Source: Rhodanobacter sp. AS-Z3 (lineage in GTDB: Bacteria > Pseudomonadota > Gammaproteobacteria > Xanthomonadales > Rhodanobacteraceae). Taken from it: 64,000 bases of DNA. The translations under genes and the position numbers were made by a program. Positions within the stretch are counted from its first letter, which is position 1, and each line of letters starts with the position of its first letter. Positions 21,453 to 28,734 of this stretch are shown piece after piece. The notes beneath the pieces were generated by a model. It saw nothing but the letters and a program-made list of their open reading frames with translations. It was not told where the DNA came from and did no database searches. Where the stretch lies: the NCBI RefSeq assembly GCF_029224025.1, contig NZ_CP119392.1, forward strand, positions 2,565,001 to 2,629,000, written 5' to 3'.

Positions 21453-23126
21453 ATGCTCACTTCGCTCTACGTCCGTCATTTTGCCGTTGTCGAGGCCGCC
21501 GAAGTCGCTTTCGGACCCGGATTGACCGTGGTCAGCGGCGAAACCGGCGCCGGCAAATCGCTGTTGGTTGACGCATTGATGCTTTTGGCCGGTGCGCGCG
21601 CCGACAGCGGCATGGTGCGCGCTGGCAGCGATCGCGCCGAACTGGCAGCCGAGTTCGATCTGACCGACCTGGCCGAAGCCCGTGCCTGGCTGGCTCGCGA
21701 AGAACTGGACGAGGACGGTGGCTGCCAGTTGCGTCGGGTGATCCGAGCCGAGGGTAGCTCCAAGGCCTGGATCAACGGCCGTCCGGCGAACGCCCGCCAG
21801 CTCGGCGAACTGGCTTCGCTGCTGGTCGAGATTCATGGCCAGCACGAGCATCAGGCACTGTTGTCCCGGCCGCATCAAATGGCCCTACTCGACGCTTATG
21901 CAGGCCACGATGAGCTGCTGGCCGAAGTGCGCGACAGCGCCACGCAATGGCGCGAGTTGGCCGCCCGCATGCGCAAGCTCAGCGGCGGCGACGATCGCGA
22001 ACAGCGTCTTGACATGTTGCGGCACGAAATCGAGGCCCTGGATAAATGGGCGTTGCCGCCCACCGAGCTTACCGAGCTCGAGGCAAGCCACAAACGTTTG
22101 GCCAATGCCGGTCGGCTGGCTGAAGGCAGCGCAGGCGTGGTCGAACTCCTCGATGGGGACAGTGAGTTCGCGTTGCGACGTGCGCTGGCCCGGGCTCAGG
22201 TCGAGCTCGGCAAGCTTGCGGTGCTGGACGACAAGCTGGCTCCCTTGCTCGAATTGCTGGACAACGCCGGCATCCAATTGGCCGAGGCCTCCGATGGTCT
22301 CGGCCGCTACGCACAGGATGTCGATCTCGACCCGGAACGCTTCAGTGAGGTCGACAATCAGCTGGCCCGTCTGCATGAATTGTCGCGCCGACACCGGCTT
22401 CCAGTGGCTGAACTGCACGACAAGCTGGCAACCTTGCGCGCCGAATTTCACGAGCTTGAAGGCGCTGGCGATGCGCTTGAGGCGCTGGCAGCACAAAGCC
22501 AGCGCGTGCAGCTTGTACACGCGGATGCCGCTGCCCGGTTGAGCGAGTCACGCGCAGAGGCCGCTGGCCGGCTTGCCCATGAAGTTACCGTGTTGATGGC
22601 CGAACTGGGCATGGCTGGTGGCCAGTTGCAGGTAGAACTGGAAGGCGCCGTCAGCAGCGAACCGGACCCGCAAGGTCGCGAGCGTTGCGAACTGCTGGTC
22701 AGCGCGAACCCCGGCCAGCCACCGCGTGCACTGCGCAAGGTGGCTTCTGGCGGCGAGTTGGCGCGTATCAGCCTGGCCATCGAAGTCGCTACGCTGGGCA
22801 AGGATACCGTCGGCAGCATGATTTTCGACGAAGTCGATACCGGTATCGGTGGCGCCATCGCCGAGGTGGTCGGGCAAAAACTGCGGGCGCTCGGTGCCCA
22901 GCGTCAGGTGCTTTGTGTCACCCACTTGCCACAAGTGGCAGCACAAGGACACGCCCATCTCTGTGTCAGCAAGCACAGCGATGACGACAGCACACGTACC
23001 CGTATCGACAAACTGGACGCTGCCGGCCGACGTGACGAACTGGCACGCATGCTGGGTGGGCTGGAAATCACCCGTGAAACGCGGGCGCATGCCAAACAGA
23101 TGCTGGAACGCGCGCAAGCCAGCTGA
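21453..23126 (+). CDS. recN: DNA repair protein RecN
   Basis: A 557-residue SMC-like ATPase: Walker A GETGAGKS at residues 30-37, a long central coiled coil (about 150-370), then the ABC signature ASGGELARISLA and Walker B MIFDEVDTGIGG. It acts in double-strand-break repair with RecA. It is divergent from hrcA across a 124-base gap. In many bacteria recN is LexA-regulated; I cannot identify a LexA box in the gap. Confidence 0.96.
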   Translation: MLTSLYVRHFAVVEAAEVAFGPGLTVVSGETGAGKSLLVDALMLLAGARADSGMVRAGSDRAELAAEFDLTDLAEARAWLAREELDEDGGCQLRRVIRAEGSSKAWINGRPANARQLGELASLLVEIHGQHEHQALLSRPHQMALLDAYAGHDELLAEVRDSATQWRELAARMRKLSGGDDREQRLDMLRHEIEALDKWALPPTELTELEASHKRLANAGRLAEGSAGVVELLDGDSEFALRRALARAQVELGKLAVLDDKLAPLLELLDNAGIQLAEASDGLGRYAQDVDLDPERFSEVDNQLARLHELSRRHRLPVAELHDKLATLRAEFHELEGAGDALEALAAQSQRVQLVHADAAARLSESRAEAAGRLAHEVTVLMAELGMAGGQLQVELEGAVSSEPDPQGRERCELLVSANPGQPPRALRKVASGGELARISLAIEVATLGKDTVGSMIFDEVDTGIGGAIAEVVGQKLRALGAQRQVLCVTHLPQVAAQGHAHLCVSKHSDDDSTRTRIDKLDAAGRRDELARMLGGLEITRETRAHAKQMLERAQAS

Positions 23127-23152
23127 TTGCGCGGTTCCTCGCTATCACAGAG

Positions 23153-23794
23153 TCAGCCGGTGGTGGGCAACAGTCCGCGTTCGGTAGCCATCCGATAAAG
23201 ATCAAGCTCCGATCCCGCGCCAAGCTTGCCCATCAGGCTGGCGCGATGGATATAGACCGTTTTCTGGCCGATCCCAAGCTCGGCGGCTACCTGTTTCGGA
23301 GTCAGCCCGCCAGCCAGCAGCAGGAATACCTCGCGCTCACGCGAGGTCAGGCGATTGACCGGGTCCAGCGCGGCATTTGGCCGTTCTGCCCGACGCTGAC
23401 GCAAGTCCGAGCTCAGAAAACATTCGCCCTGCATCACCGCACGCAGGCCGGCTACCAGCTCTTCCGGGGCAACCCCCTTGGTGACGTAGCCGCTGGCGCC
23501 TCGCCGAAGGGCTTCGGAAACATACGGCTCGCCATCGTGCATGCTCAACACCACGATACGGGCCTGCGGGTGGACGCTGAGCAGATGCTCGATCAGCGGC
23601 AGCCCACTGCCGTCAGGCAGGGACAGGTCAAGTGCAACCAGGTCAGGACGCCAATGGCCGACCGCCTCGACCGCGTCATCCGCACTACGACATTCGGCGA
23701 CCACTTCGAGATCAGGCTCCATCTCGATCAGCCGCTTGAAGCCTTCGCGAACGATGGCGTGGTCATCAACAAGAACGATGCTGTACATCCGCAT
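23153..23794 (-). CDS. UhpA-type (NarL/FixJ) response regulator
   Basis: A 213-residue protein: receiver domain with the acidic pair D10/D11, phospho-acceptor D56 (ALDLSLPDG) and K105 (VTKG), and a C-terminal LuxR-type HTH (LTSREREVFLLLAGGLTPKQVAAELGI). It is divergent from the MASE1 sensor kinase starting at 23894, so the two very probably form a pair. Similarity to UhpA is general; the target genes are unknown. Two in-frame ATG codons, two codons apart, are both possible starts. Confidence 0.88.
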   Translation of the reverse strand: MRMYSIVLVDDHAIVREGFKRLIEMEPDLEVVAECRSADDAVEAVGHWRPDLVALDLSLPDGSGLPLIEHLLSVHPQARIVVLSMHDGEPYVSEALRRGASGYVTKGVAPEELVAGLRAVMQGECFLSSDLRQRRAERPNAALDPVNRLTSREREVFLLLAGGLTPKQVAAELGIGQKTVYIHRASLMGKLGAGSELDLYRMATERGLLPTTG

Positions 23795-23893
23795 ACTTTA
23801 CACAGACAGGCACCCCATCTGTCGATCGTTCGGTAACACGAGCGTGGCCGAGGTCCTGAAGACCGGCGAGCGGCACGCATGTAACATCCCGGC

Positions 23894-25492
23894 ATGCGCC
23901 GAAATTCCCTCCGCCTGCCCGACTCCGGCCCGCTGATTGCTGCGGGCTACTTGTTGCTCTGGTTACTCCTGTGGTCGACCGTCCAGCCTTACTGGATGCT
24001 GCCGTACGGCTTGCGTTTTGGTGCTTTGCTGCTCACCCCCGTGCGCTACTGGGGCTGGCTGCTGGGCGCCGAGCTGGCAACCAGTACCGGCATGGCGTTC
24101 GTTGAAGGCATGCCGAAGGGCTGGCTTGGCTTTGTCATCGACACCCTGCCCAAACCGTTGGTGATGGCCGCAGGGCTCTGGCTGTTGCGACGATTCAACC
24201 TGCATGCCAGCTTGCAAAGCCCGCAGGAAGTGACGCGCCTGCTGCTTTCGGTGGTGCTGGTGGTTGCCGCCACCACAGCAGTCGATGCTGCCCTGCTAGC
24301 CCTGGTCAGCACGCCGGGATCACCGGAGCTGGTAGTGCGTGTGCTTGGCGAAGAGCTGCTCAGCCAATATCTGGGCATTCTGCTGATTGTGCCGTTGATG
24401 ATCATGCTGCTGCGCACACGCATCGATCAGCGCGCCTTGGCAAGTCTGATCATGGACGGCCTGCTGGTCATGCTGCCGTCGATGATGATTTTGCTGGTGT
24501 TGTCCGAGCAGGCTGCGCCGCAGCCGCAGTTTGCGCGGGTGCTTTCGTTGGCGCCGGTGCTGTTTTTTGCATTCCGCCACGGCTGGCGTGGCGCCAGTCT
24601 GGCCATGCTGATCACCAGCCTGGGGATGACCTTGGTGGATCGGCATCTGGGGCATGCGCCGACGGCGGCAGCGGCCTATCTGTTTCTTGCCGTGGCTGGC
24701 ACTGGTGCGTTGATGCTCGGTTCGGCTACCGATGCCCTGCGCCGCAGCAGCGCCAAGGTGGCCGAGCAAAATGTCTATCTGGGCGCTGTCAATCGACGAC
24801 TCGACCAACTTGCCCATCAGTTGCGTGATGCCGCCCGTGGCAACCTGCAGGCAGACGAGAACCAGCGTCGCCATCTCGCTGCCGAGCTTCACGATGAGCT
24901 GGGCCAGAACATCACGGCCATCCAGACCCACGTGAAGCTCGCTCAGGCACGACTGCACCAGGCTGGCATGGAAGACATCAGCGCCTCGATCAATACCATC
25001 CTCGCCCACATGCGTCGTGCCCTGCACCGACTGCTGGATGATTTGCGCCCTGCGGTGCTGGATGAATTCGGTCTGTTGCGCGCGCTCGACGAAGGCCCCA
25101 TCCGCGATTTGCTGAACGCGGCCGGGATGGCTTATTACACGCAATTGCACGGTGATCCGCGCCTGCTGGACGACGACACGCGCACCGCGATCTATCGGCT
25201 GGTACAGGAAAGCGCCACGAATGCGGTCAAGCATGCCAAGGCCAGTGAATTCCGGATCCGCCTGCGCATTGGCGAGCGTCAGGGCACCGCCATAGCCCTG
25301 CTGGACCTGCGTGACGATGGCACTGGCCTGCCCAGCCGTTTGCCACGGGGTGGACGTGGACTGCAAGGCATGCGTGACCGGGTTACCTCGCTGGGTGGCC
25401 ACTTTCGCCTGCGTCCGGCGACGGCGGGCGTGCACCTGCACATTTTGCTGCGCGGCAGCACGACTTTCACCGATGGAAGGCGTTCGACCTAG
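23894..25492 (+). CDS. MASE1-domain sensor histidine kinase (UhpB-like)
   Basis: A 532-residue membrane sensor. Residues 10-290 form about eight transmembrane segments of the MASE1 type. A cytoplasmic HisKA_3 dimerisation domain follows, with the phospho-acceptor H333 in AAELHDELGQNITAIQ, then a HATPase domain (QESATNAVKHAKASEF for the N box, DLRDDGTGLP for the G box). It is paired with the divergent response regulator. The signal is unknown; MASE1 proteins sense small molecules through the membrane region. The candidate GGA-rich sRNA lies directly downstream on the same strand. Confidence 0.88.
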   Translation: MRRNSLRLPDSGPLIAAGYLLLWLLLWSTVQPYWMLPYGLRFGALLLTPVRYWGWLLGAELATSTGMAFVEGMPKGWLGFVIDTLPKPLVMAAGLWLLRRFNLHASLQSPQEVTRLLLSVVLVVAATTAVDAALLALVSTPGSPELVVRVLGEELLSQYLGILLIVPLMIMLLRTRIDQRALASLIMDGLLVMLPSMMILLVLSEQAAPQPQFARVLSLAPVLFFAFRHGWRGASLAMLITSLGMTLVDRHLGHAPTAAAAYLFLAVAGTGALMLGSATDALRRSSAKVAEQNVYLGAVNRRLDQLAHQLRDAARGNLQADENQRRHLAAELHDELGQNITAIQTHVKLAQARLHQAGMEDISASINTILAHMRRALHRLLDDLRPAVLDEFGLLRALDEGPIRDLLNAAGMAYYTQLHGDPRLLDDDTRTAIYRLVQESATNAVKHAKASEFRIRLRIGERQGTAIALLDLRDDGTGLPSRLPRGGRGLQGMRDRVTSLGGHFRLRPATAGVHLHILLRGSTTFTDGRRST

Positions 25493-25542
25493 GAATTTTT
25501 CCGATACCGGAAACGTGAAGGTCTCGTTACGATCGGTGCATC

Positions 25543-25733
25543 GATGTGGGGGAGCCGCCATCGCAAGATGGTGGATCAGGGTTGCCGTGGGGACGGTGGC
25601 TCTGAAACAACGGCAGGATGCCGTTTTGCCGCTACCTGGCGGAGTGATGAGGCAAGCGTGATCTATTCGCCTTGCCGATCGCCAGGTAGGGGAGCAGCCG
25701 CGGGCGGACAGGAGTCCACCTCGCGGCTTTTTT
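25543..25733 (+). ncRNA. Candidate Csr/Rsm-type (GGA-rich) regulatory RNA
   Basis: This 190-base non-coding stretch holds eight GGA triplets, several in hairpin loops. Stem 25543-25547/25558-25562 has loop TGGGGGAGCCGC. AACGGCAGGATGCCGTT presents GGA in its loop, close to the CsrA consensus ACARGGAUGU. GGAC-AGGA-GTCC sits inside the terminator loop. A long stem CTACCTGGCG/CGCCAGGTAG encloses a further hairpin. It ends in a strong intrinsic terminator. RsmY, RsmZ and CsrB sequester CsrA/RsmA this way; the role here is inferred. The 5' end is a guess. No GacA upstream box (TGTAAG...CTTACA) is visible. Confidence 0.5.
25696..25733 (+). terminator. Intrinsic terminator of the GGA-rich RNA
   Basis: A 7-bp stem (25696-25702 with 25722-25728) with a secondary GGAC/GTCC hairpin in the loop, followed by six T. 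It lies 204 bases past the sensor kinase stop and 59 bases from fur, which converges on it. Confidence 0.85.
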
Positions 25734-25791
25734 ATGCCTGCAATAACCCCTTTCGCGAAACCGCAATGCCGATCTCGCCAGGCGCGTTGGA

Positions 25792-26214
25792 TCAGCCTTT
25801 ATGCGGGCGCTGTTTCGGTCTGACGTAAAGCACCAGGTTGTGATCCTCGATCACGTATCCATGCTTGGCCGCAATTTCATGCTGCAAGCGCTCGATTTCC
25901 TCGCTGACGAACTCGATGACCTTTCCGCTGTCCACATCAATCATGTGGTCGTGGTGTTTGCCGCGATCGAGTTCGTAGACAGCCTGGCCACCTTCGAAAT
26001 TATGCTTGACGATGATGCCCGCTGCCTCGAACTGGGTCAGCACGCGATATACCGTGGCCAGGCCGATGTCTTCCTGATGGGCCAGCAGTTTCTTGTAAAC
26101 ATCTTCGGCACTGAGATGCTGCACCCCGTCTTCATCGAAGATTTGCAGGATGCGCATGCGCGGGTGTGTCACTTTGAGGCCAACCCGGCGCAGCTCTCTG
26201 GTTTCCTGTTCCAT
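25792..26214 (-). CDS. fur: Ferric uptake regulator Fur
   Basis: A 140-residue regulator: an N-terminal winged helix (LSAEDVYKKLLAHQEDIGLATVYRVLTQFEAAG) and a metal-binding C-terminal domain with KHHDHMIDVDSGKVIEF (H87, H88, D89, H90). The structural-zinc CxxC of E. coli Fur is absent (D-V-D-S at that place), as also happens in pseudomonad Fur. It represses iron-uptake genes with Fe(II). Divergent from bamE with 75 bases between them; I see no convincing Fur box there. Confidence 0.95.
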   Translation of the reverse strand: MEQETRELRRVGLKVTHPRMRILQIFDEDGVQHLSAEDVYKKLLAHQEDIGLATVYRVLTQFEAAGIIVKHNFEGGQAVYELDRGKHHDHMIDVDSGKVIEFVSEEIERLQHEIAAKHGYVIEDHNLVLYVRPKQRPHKG

Positions 26215-26289
26215 GCCCTACTCCCGCACACGGCGATCTTGAGCCGGTAGTGTATCATCCGACACCTTTACGATCCGGACGCAACAAGC

Positions 26290-26748
26290 ATGCAAAAGCT
26301 GATTTCCCTGCTGGTTTTGGCCATGCTGGCGCTTACTGTCGCCGGCTGCCAAATCGTCTACAAACCCGACGTGCAGCAAGGCAACCTGCTGGACAAGAAA
26401 ACGGTGGATCAGCTCAAGCCCGGCATGACCAAGCATCAGGTGCTGGTATTGATGGGCACGCCCTCCGTCAGCTCGCCGTTCGAGCAGAGTCGTTGGGACT
26501 ATGTATCGACCTACTCGCGTCGCGGCGGCGCGATGAAAGTGCGTACATTCACCCTGACTTTCAACAACGACACCCTGGTACGTACCGAAGGTGACTTCTT
26601 TGCGCAGGATGCCCAGCAACTGGTCAAGGACAGCAAGAAGTACAACGCCGGATACCCCGCCAACGAGACCGAAGGCGACAAGAGCACCTCGCCAAACGAC
26701 AAGAAGAACGACGGTGGCTTCGGGCAAGGCGGCAACGACGGCCACTGA
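26290..26748 (+). CDS. bamE: Outer membrane assembly lipoprotein BamE
   Basis: A 152-residue lipoprotein: signal peptide with lipobox LTVAGC and lipidated Cys20, then the SmpA/OmlA domain (VDQLKPGMTKHQVLVLMGTPSVSSPFEQSRWDYV). The C-terminal 35 residues are low-complexity and polar. It belongs to the BAM complex that inserts outer-membrane beta-barrels. The position next to fur is the omlA-fur arrangement known from Xanthomonas and Pseudomonas. Confidence 0.94.
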   Translation: MQKLISLLVLAMLALTVAGCQIVYKPDVQQGNLLDKKTVDQLKPGMTKHQVLVLMGTPSVSSPFEQSRWDYVSTYSRRGGAMKVRTFTLTFNNDTLVRTEGDFFAQDAQQLVKDSKKYNAGYPANETEGDKSTSPNDKKNDGGFGQGGNDGH

Positions 26749-26781
26749 TTGCGCTGATGGTTCAGTGCACCCGCGCCCGGT

Positions 26782-27060
26782 TCAACGGGCGCGGCGGCGG
26801 CGAGCTTCCATGGGGTCAAGCAGCAGGCGTCGATAGATTTCGACGCGATCGCCCTCGCGCAGCAGGTGATCTGCGGTGACCTTGCATGAAAAGATGCCTA
26901 GCAGCGCAGGGTCGAACGCGCCGTCCGGGAGGCTATCAAGAATACCTGATGCCTCGATTGCCTGAATCGCCGTGCTGCCTTCAGCAACCTCGACATGCCG
27001 ACAGATCGCCTGAGAGGCTTCGGCGCAGACGACTTCCACGTGAATCATGCGCTCAGCCAT
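26782..27060 (-). CDS. rnfH: RnfH-family (RatB) ubiquitin-like protein
   Basis: A 92-residue beta-grasp protein with the RnfH core IHVEVVCAEASQAICRHVEVAEGSTAIQAI and EGDRVEIYRRLLLDP. The function is poorly known; it is almost always next to ratA. The ATG at 27060 overlaps the ratA stop by 8 bases; an ATG four codons on (27048) is also possible. The basic C-terminal tail (MEARRRRAR) is a usual feature. Confidence 0.88.
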   Translation of the reverse strand: MAERMIHVEVVCAEASQAICRHVEVAEGSTAIQAIEASGILDSLPDGAFDPALLGIFSCKVTADHLLREGDRVEIYRRLLLDPMEARRRRAR

Positions 27061-27484
27061 AAACCCGCTCGGCCTCATGGCAGAAGTCATCGACCATGCG
27101 TCCGGCCAGGCCCTGGAAGCCCAGTTTCAATGCGCTGCCGCCTAACCGACCGGCGTAATCGAAGTCCAGCGCGAAGGCGATTTTGCATCCCGCCTCACCC
27201 AGGGCGATGAAGTCCCAAACGCCCTCAAGCGTGCGGAAAGGGCCATCCACCAGATCCATGCGCAGGCTGCGTGGCGGGTCGATCGTGTTGCGCGTCGTGA
27301 AACTTTGCCGAAAACCCGCAAATTTGAGATCCAGCCGCGCAACCAGCACATTCTCTGCACGCTCCAGAACTTCGGCGCCGGCACACCAGGAGAAGCGCTT
27401 TGGGTATGCTTCAACCTCATTGACCAGGTTGAACATCTGCGTCGGCGAGTATTTCACCAGCGCACTGCGACGAATTTCGATCAC
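27053..27484 (-). CDS. ratA: RatA-family START-domain protein
   Basis: A 143-residue START/polyketide-cyclase-like protein: begins MIEIRRSALVKYSPTQMFNLV and contains EVEAYPKRFSWCAGAEVLE and LKFAGFRQSFTTRN. In E. coli RatA binds the 50S subunit and blocks subunit joining; elsewhere it is related to coenzyme Q-binding COQ10 proteins. The neighbourhood ratA-rnfH divergent from smpB is conserved across gammaproteobacteria. Confidence 0.92.
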   Translation of the reverse strand: MIEIRRSALVKYSPTQMFNLVNEVEAYPKRFSWCAGAEVLERAENVLVARLDLKFAGFRQSFTTRNTIDPPRSLRMDLVDGPFRTLEGVWDFIALGEAGCKIAFALDFDYAGRLGGSALKLGFQGLAGRMVDDFCHEAERVYG

Positions 27485-27621
27485 GGCAACCCTCGATGGT
27501 CTTTGCGTTCATCCATGAATGCGAGAATCAAGAACAGCCATCCGTGGCTGCACATTTTCAATGCGTCCGTTCCTGAAGGAACTGGGCCGACCAAAGGGCG
27601 ACGCGCCCGAGTTTAGCGGAC

Positions 27622-28113
27622 ATGGCGAAAGCGAAGGACAAGGACAAAAAAAGCGGCGGCACGATCGCGCTGAACAAGCGTGCCCGTTTCGAGTATCACA
27701 TCGACGAACGCTTCGAAGCCGGCGTCGCCCTGCAGGGCTGGGAACTGAAGGCACTGCGTGCGGGGCGCATCAATTTCGGCGACAGCTATGCGGTCGTGCT
27801 GAAGAATGAAGTGTTTCTGGTAGGCACGTCCATCCCGCCGCTCATTAGCGCCTCTACGCATGTCATCGCGGAAGATCGGCGCACCCGCAAGTTGCTCCTG
27901 CATCGCAAGGAAATCGATCAACTGGTCGGCGCCGTCGAGCGGAAGGGTCACACCCTGGTGCCGACCGCGATGTATTGGAAAGGCAACAAGGTGAAAGTTG
28001 AAATCGGCCTTGCCCGTGGCAAGCAGGAACACGACAAGCGCGACACCGAAAAGCAGCGCGACTGGCAAATCGAAAAGCAGCGCACCATGCGTTCGCACAA
28101 TCGCGCCGCCTGA
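27622..28113 (+). CDS. smpB: SsrA-binding protein SmpB
   Basis: A 163-residue tmRNA partner with the OB-fold core [30 protein letters not shown] and a basic tail rich in K/R/E that enters the ribosomal A site. It delivers tmRNA to stalled ribosomes. Its RNA partner ssrA lies 10.2 kb away, on the other side of an integrated element, in convergent orientation. A strong terminator follows immediately, then the element begins. Confidence 0.97.
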   Translation: MAKAKDKDKKSGGTIALNKRARFEYHIDERFEAGVALQGWELKALRAGRINFGDSYAVVLKNEVFLVGTSIPPLISASTHVIAEDRRTRKLLLHRKEIDQLVGAVERKGHTLVPTAMYWKGNKVKVEIGLARGKQEHDKRDTEKQRDWQIEKQRTMRSHNRAA

Positions 28114-28140
28114 GTCGATTGCGACAAGGGCACAAAAGGA

Positions 28141-28166
28141 AACCCCCGATCGCTCGGGGGTTTTTT
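28141..28166 (+). terminator. Intrinsic terminator of smpB
   Basis: A 9-bp stem (28141-28149 with 28154-28162) is followed by a T run on the plus strand. It marks the last recognisable core sequence before the integrated element. Confidence 0.9.
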
Positions 28167-28173
28167 ATTGGGG

Positions 28174-28180
28174 GGTGGCG
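28174..28180. repeat. Possible degenerate att core at the left end
   Basis: GGTGGCG at 28174-28180 matches GGTGGCG at 38375-38381 in the 3' end of ssrA. Flanking bases agree only loosely (12 of 17 over the next stretch, ending in GAAC in both). It directly follows the smpB terminator, where the element should end. It is too short to prove a duplication. Confidence 0.3.
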
Positions 28181-28243
28181 TCTATTGAACTGTCGCCGGG
28201 AAGCCTTGCAATGCAAAGGTTTTTAGAACTTTACTAAATCGCC

Positions 28244-28264
28244 TACCGTCAGAGTTACCGTCAG
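28244..28264. repeat. Tandem TACCGTCAG repeats at the left end
   Basis: Two exact copies of TACCGTCAG (28244-28252 and 28256-28264), three bases apart. Related CTACCG sequences occur in front of the integrase gene (38234-38252), which suggests integrase arm-type sites at both ends of the element. Confidence 0.4.
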
Positions 28265-28734
28265 TGGATAGCGGATGCTATCGGACAACGGTGTCGCTTC
28301 ATGGGGTAGTACGCGCCCTTCCCTGCGCTGCAGTAGCCCAATCCGGTTAACGGGTTAGTGTGGTCAGGGGTGAAGTGCCTGCAGTCACCGCACGCCAAGA
28401 TAGGCGTTGTGATTGGAGCGCGCGCCTTCTGTTCGGCATCATCAGTCAGCCTCAACAGGTAGGCCACCAGCTCCGCATCACCCAGGCCGGCGCACGCCTG
28501 CACATCCTCATCGGGCAGGCGGTGAACATGCACCGCTTCAAGATGAAAATCTTCAGACAGATACAACAGCCGCATGCGCAGCCGTCGCAGCGACAAAAAA
28601 TCGCGTAACGGAATCTCCCCTTGCGAATCACGCGAATCGTGCGAATCCACGGCGGTTACGGGTGCCAGATTCGCGCGGTTCGCAGGATTCGCAGAGGATT
28701 TAGAGCGCTCTTGCAGCTGGGCCAGCACGTTCAT
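28261..28734 (-). CDS. Cys-rich protein of the satellite replication operon
   Basis: A 157-residue protein of unknown function. Residues 15-38 form two three-residue repeat runs (SANPANRAN and DSHDSRDSQ), which are the coding shadow of the 9-bp iterons described separately. The C-terminus has a zinc-ribbon-like pattern: CGDCRHF, then a Cys in GYCSAGKG and RHRCP. The ATG overlaps the DUF3987 stop (ATGA), so it is the last gene of the replication operon. A primase-like zinc-binding or DNA-binding role is possible but not shown. Confidence 0.65.
   Translation of the reverse strand: MNVLAQLQERSKSSANPANRANLAPVTAVDSHDSRDSQGEIPLRDFLSLRRLRMRLLYLSEDFHLEAVHVHRLPDEDVQACAGLGDAELVAYLLRLTDDAEQKARAPITTPILACGDCRHFTPDHTNPLTGLGYCSAGKGAYYPMKRHRCPIASAIH
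28623..28692. repeat. Mirrored 9-bp iteron array (locus A)
   Basis: Three GCGAATC units at 28623, 28632 and 28641 (period 9) face three inverted units at 28668, 28677 and 28686 (GATTCGC, GGTTCGC, GATTCGC; period 9) across a 20-base spacer. The whole is a 70-bp palindromic iteron array inside the Cys-rich protein gene. The same units recur at 36427-36451. This is the arrangement expected of a replication-initiator or regulator binding site. Confidence 0.7.

Noticed and set aside
25501..25542. GacA-type upstream activating palindrome before the GGA-rich RNA
   Set aside because: GTGAAG and CGTTAC occur close together but do not form the TGTAAG...CTTACA palindrome.
26215..26289. Fur box in the fur-bamE gap
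   Set aside because: No GATAAT-type repeat array could be found.
28615..28700. CRISPR array
   Set aside because: The repeats have a 9-bp period with 2-base spacers and are mirrored, unlike CRISPR repeat-spacer units; no cas genes are present.
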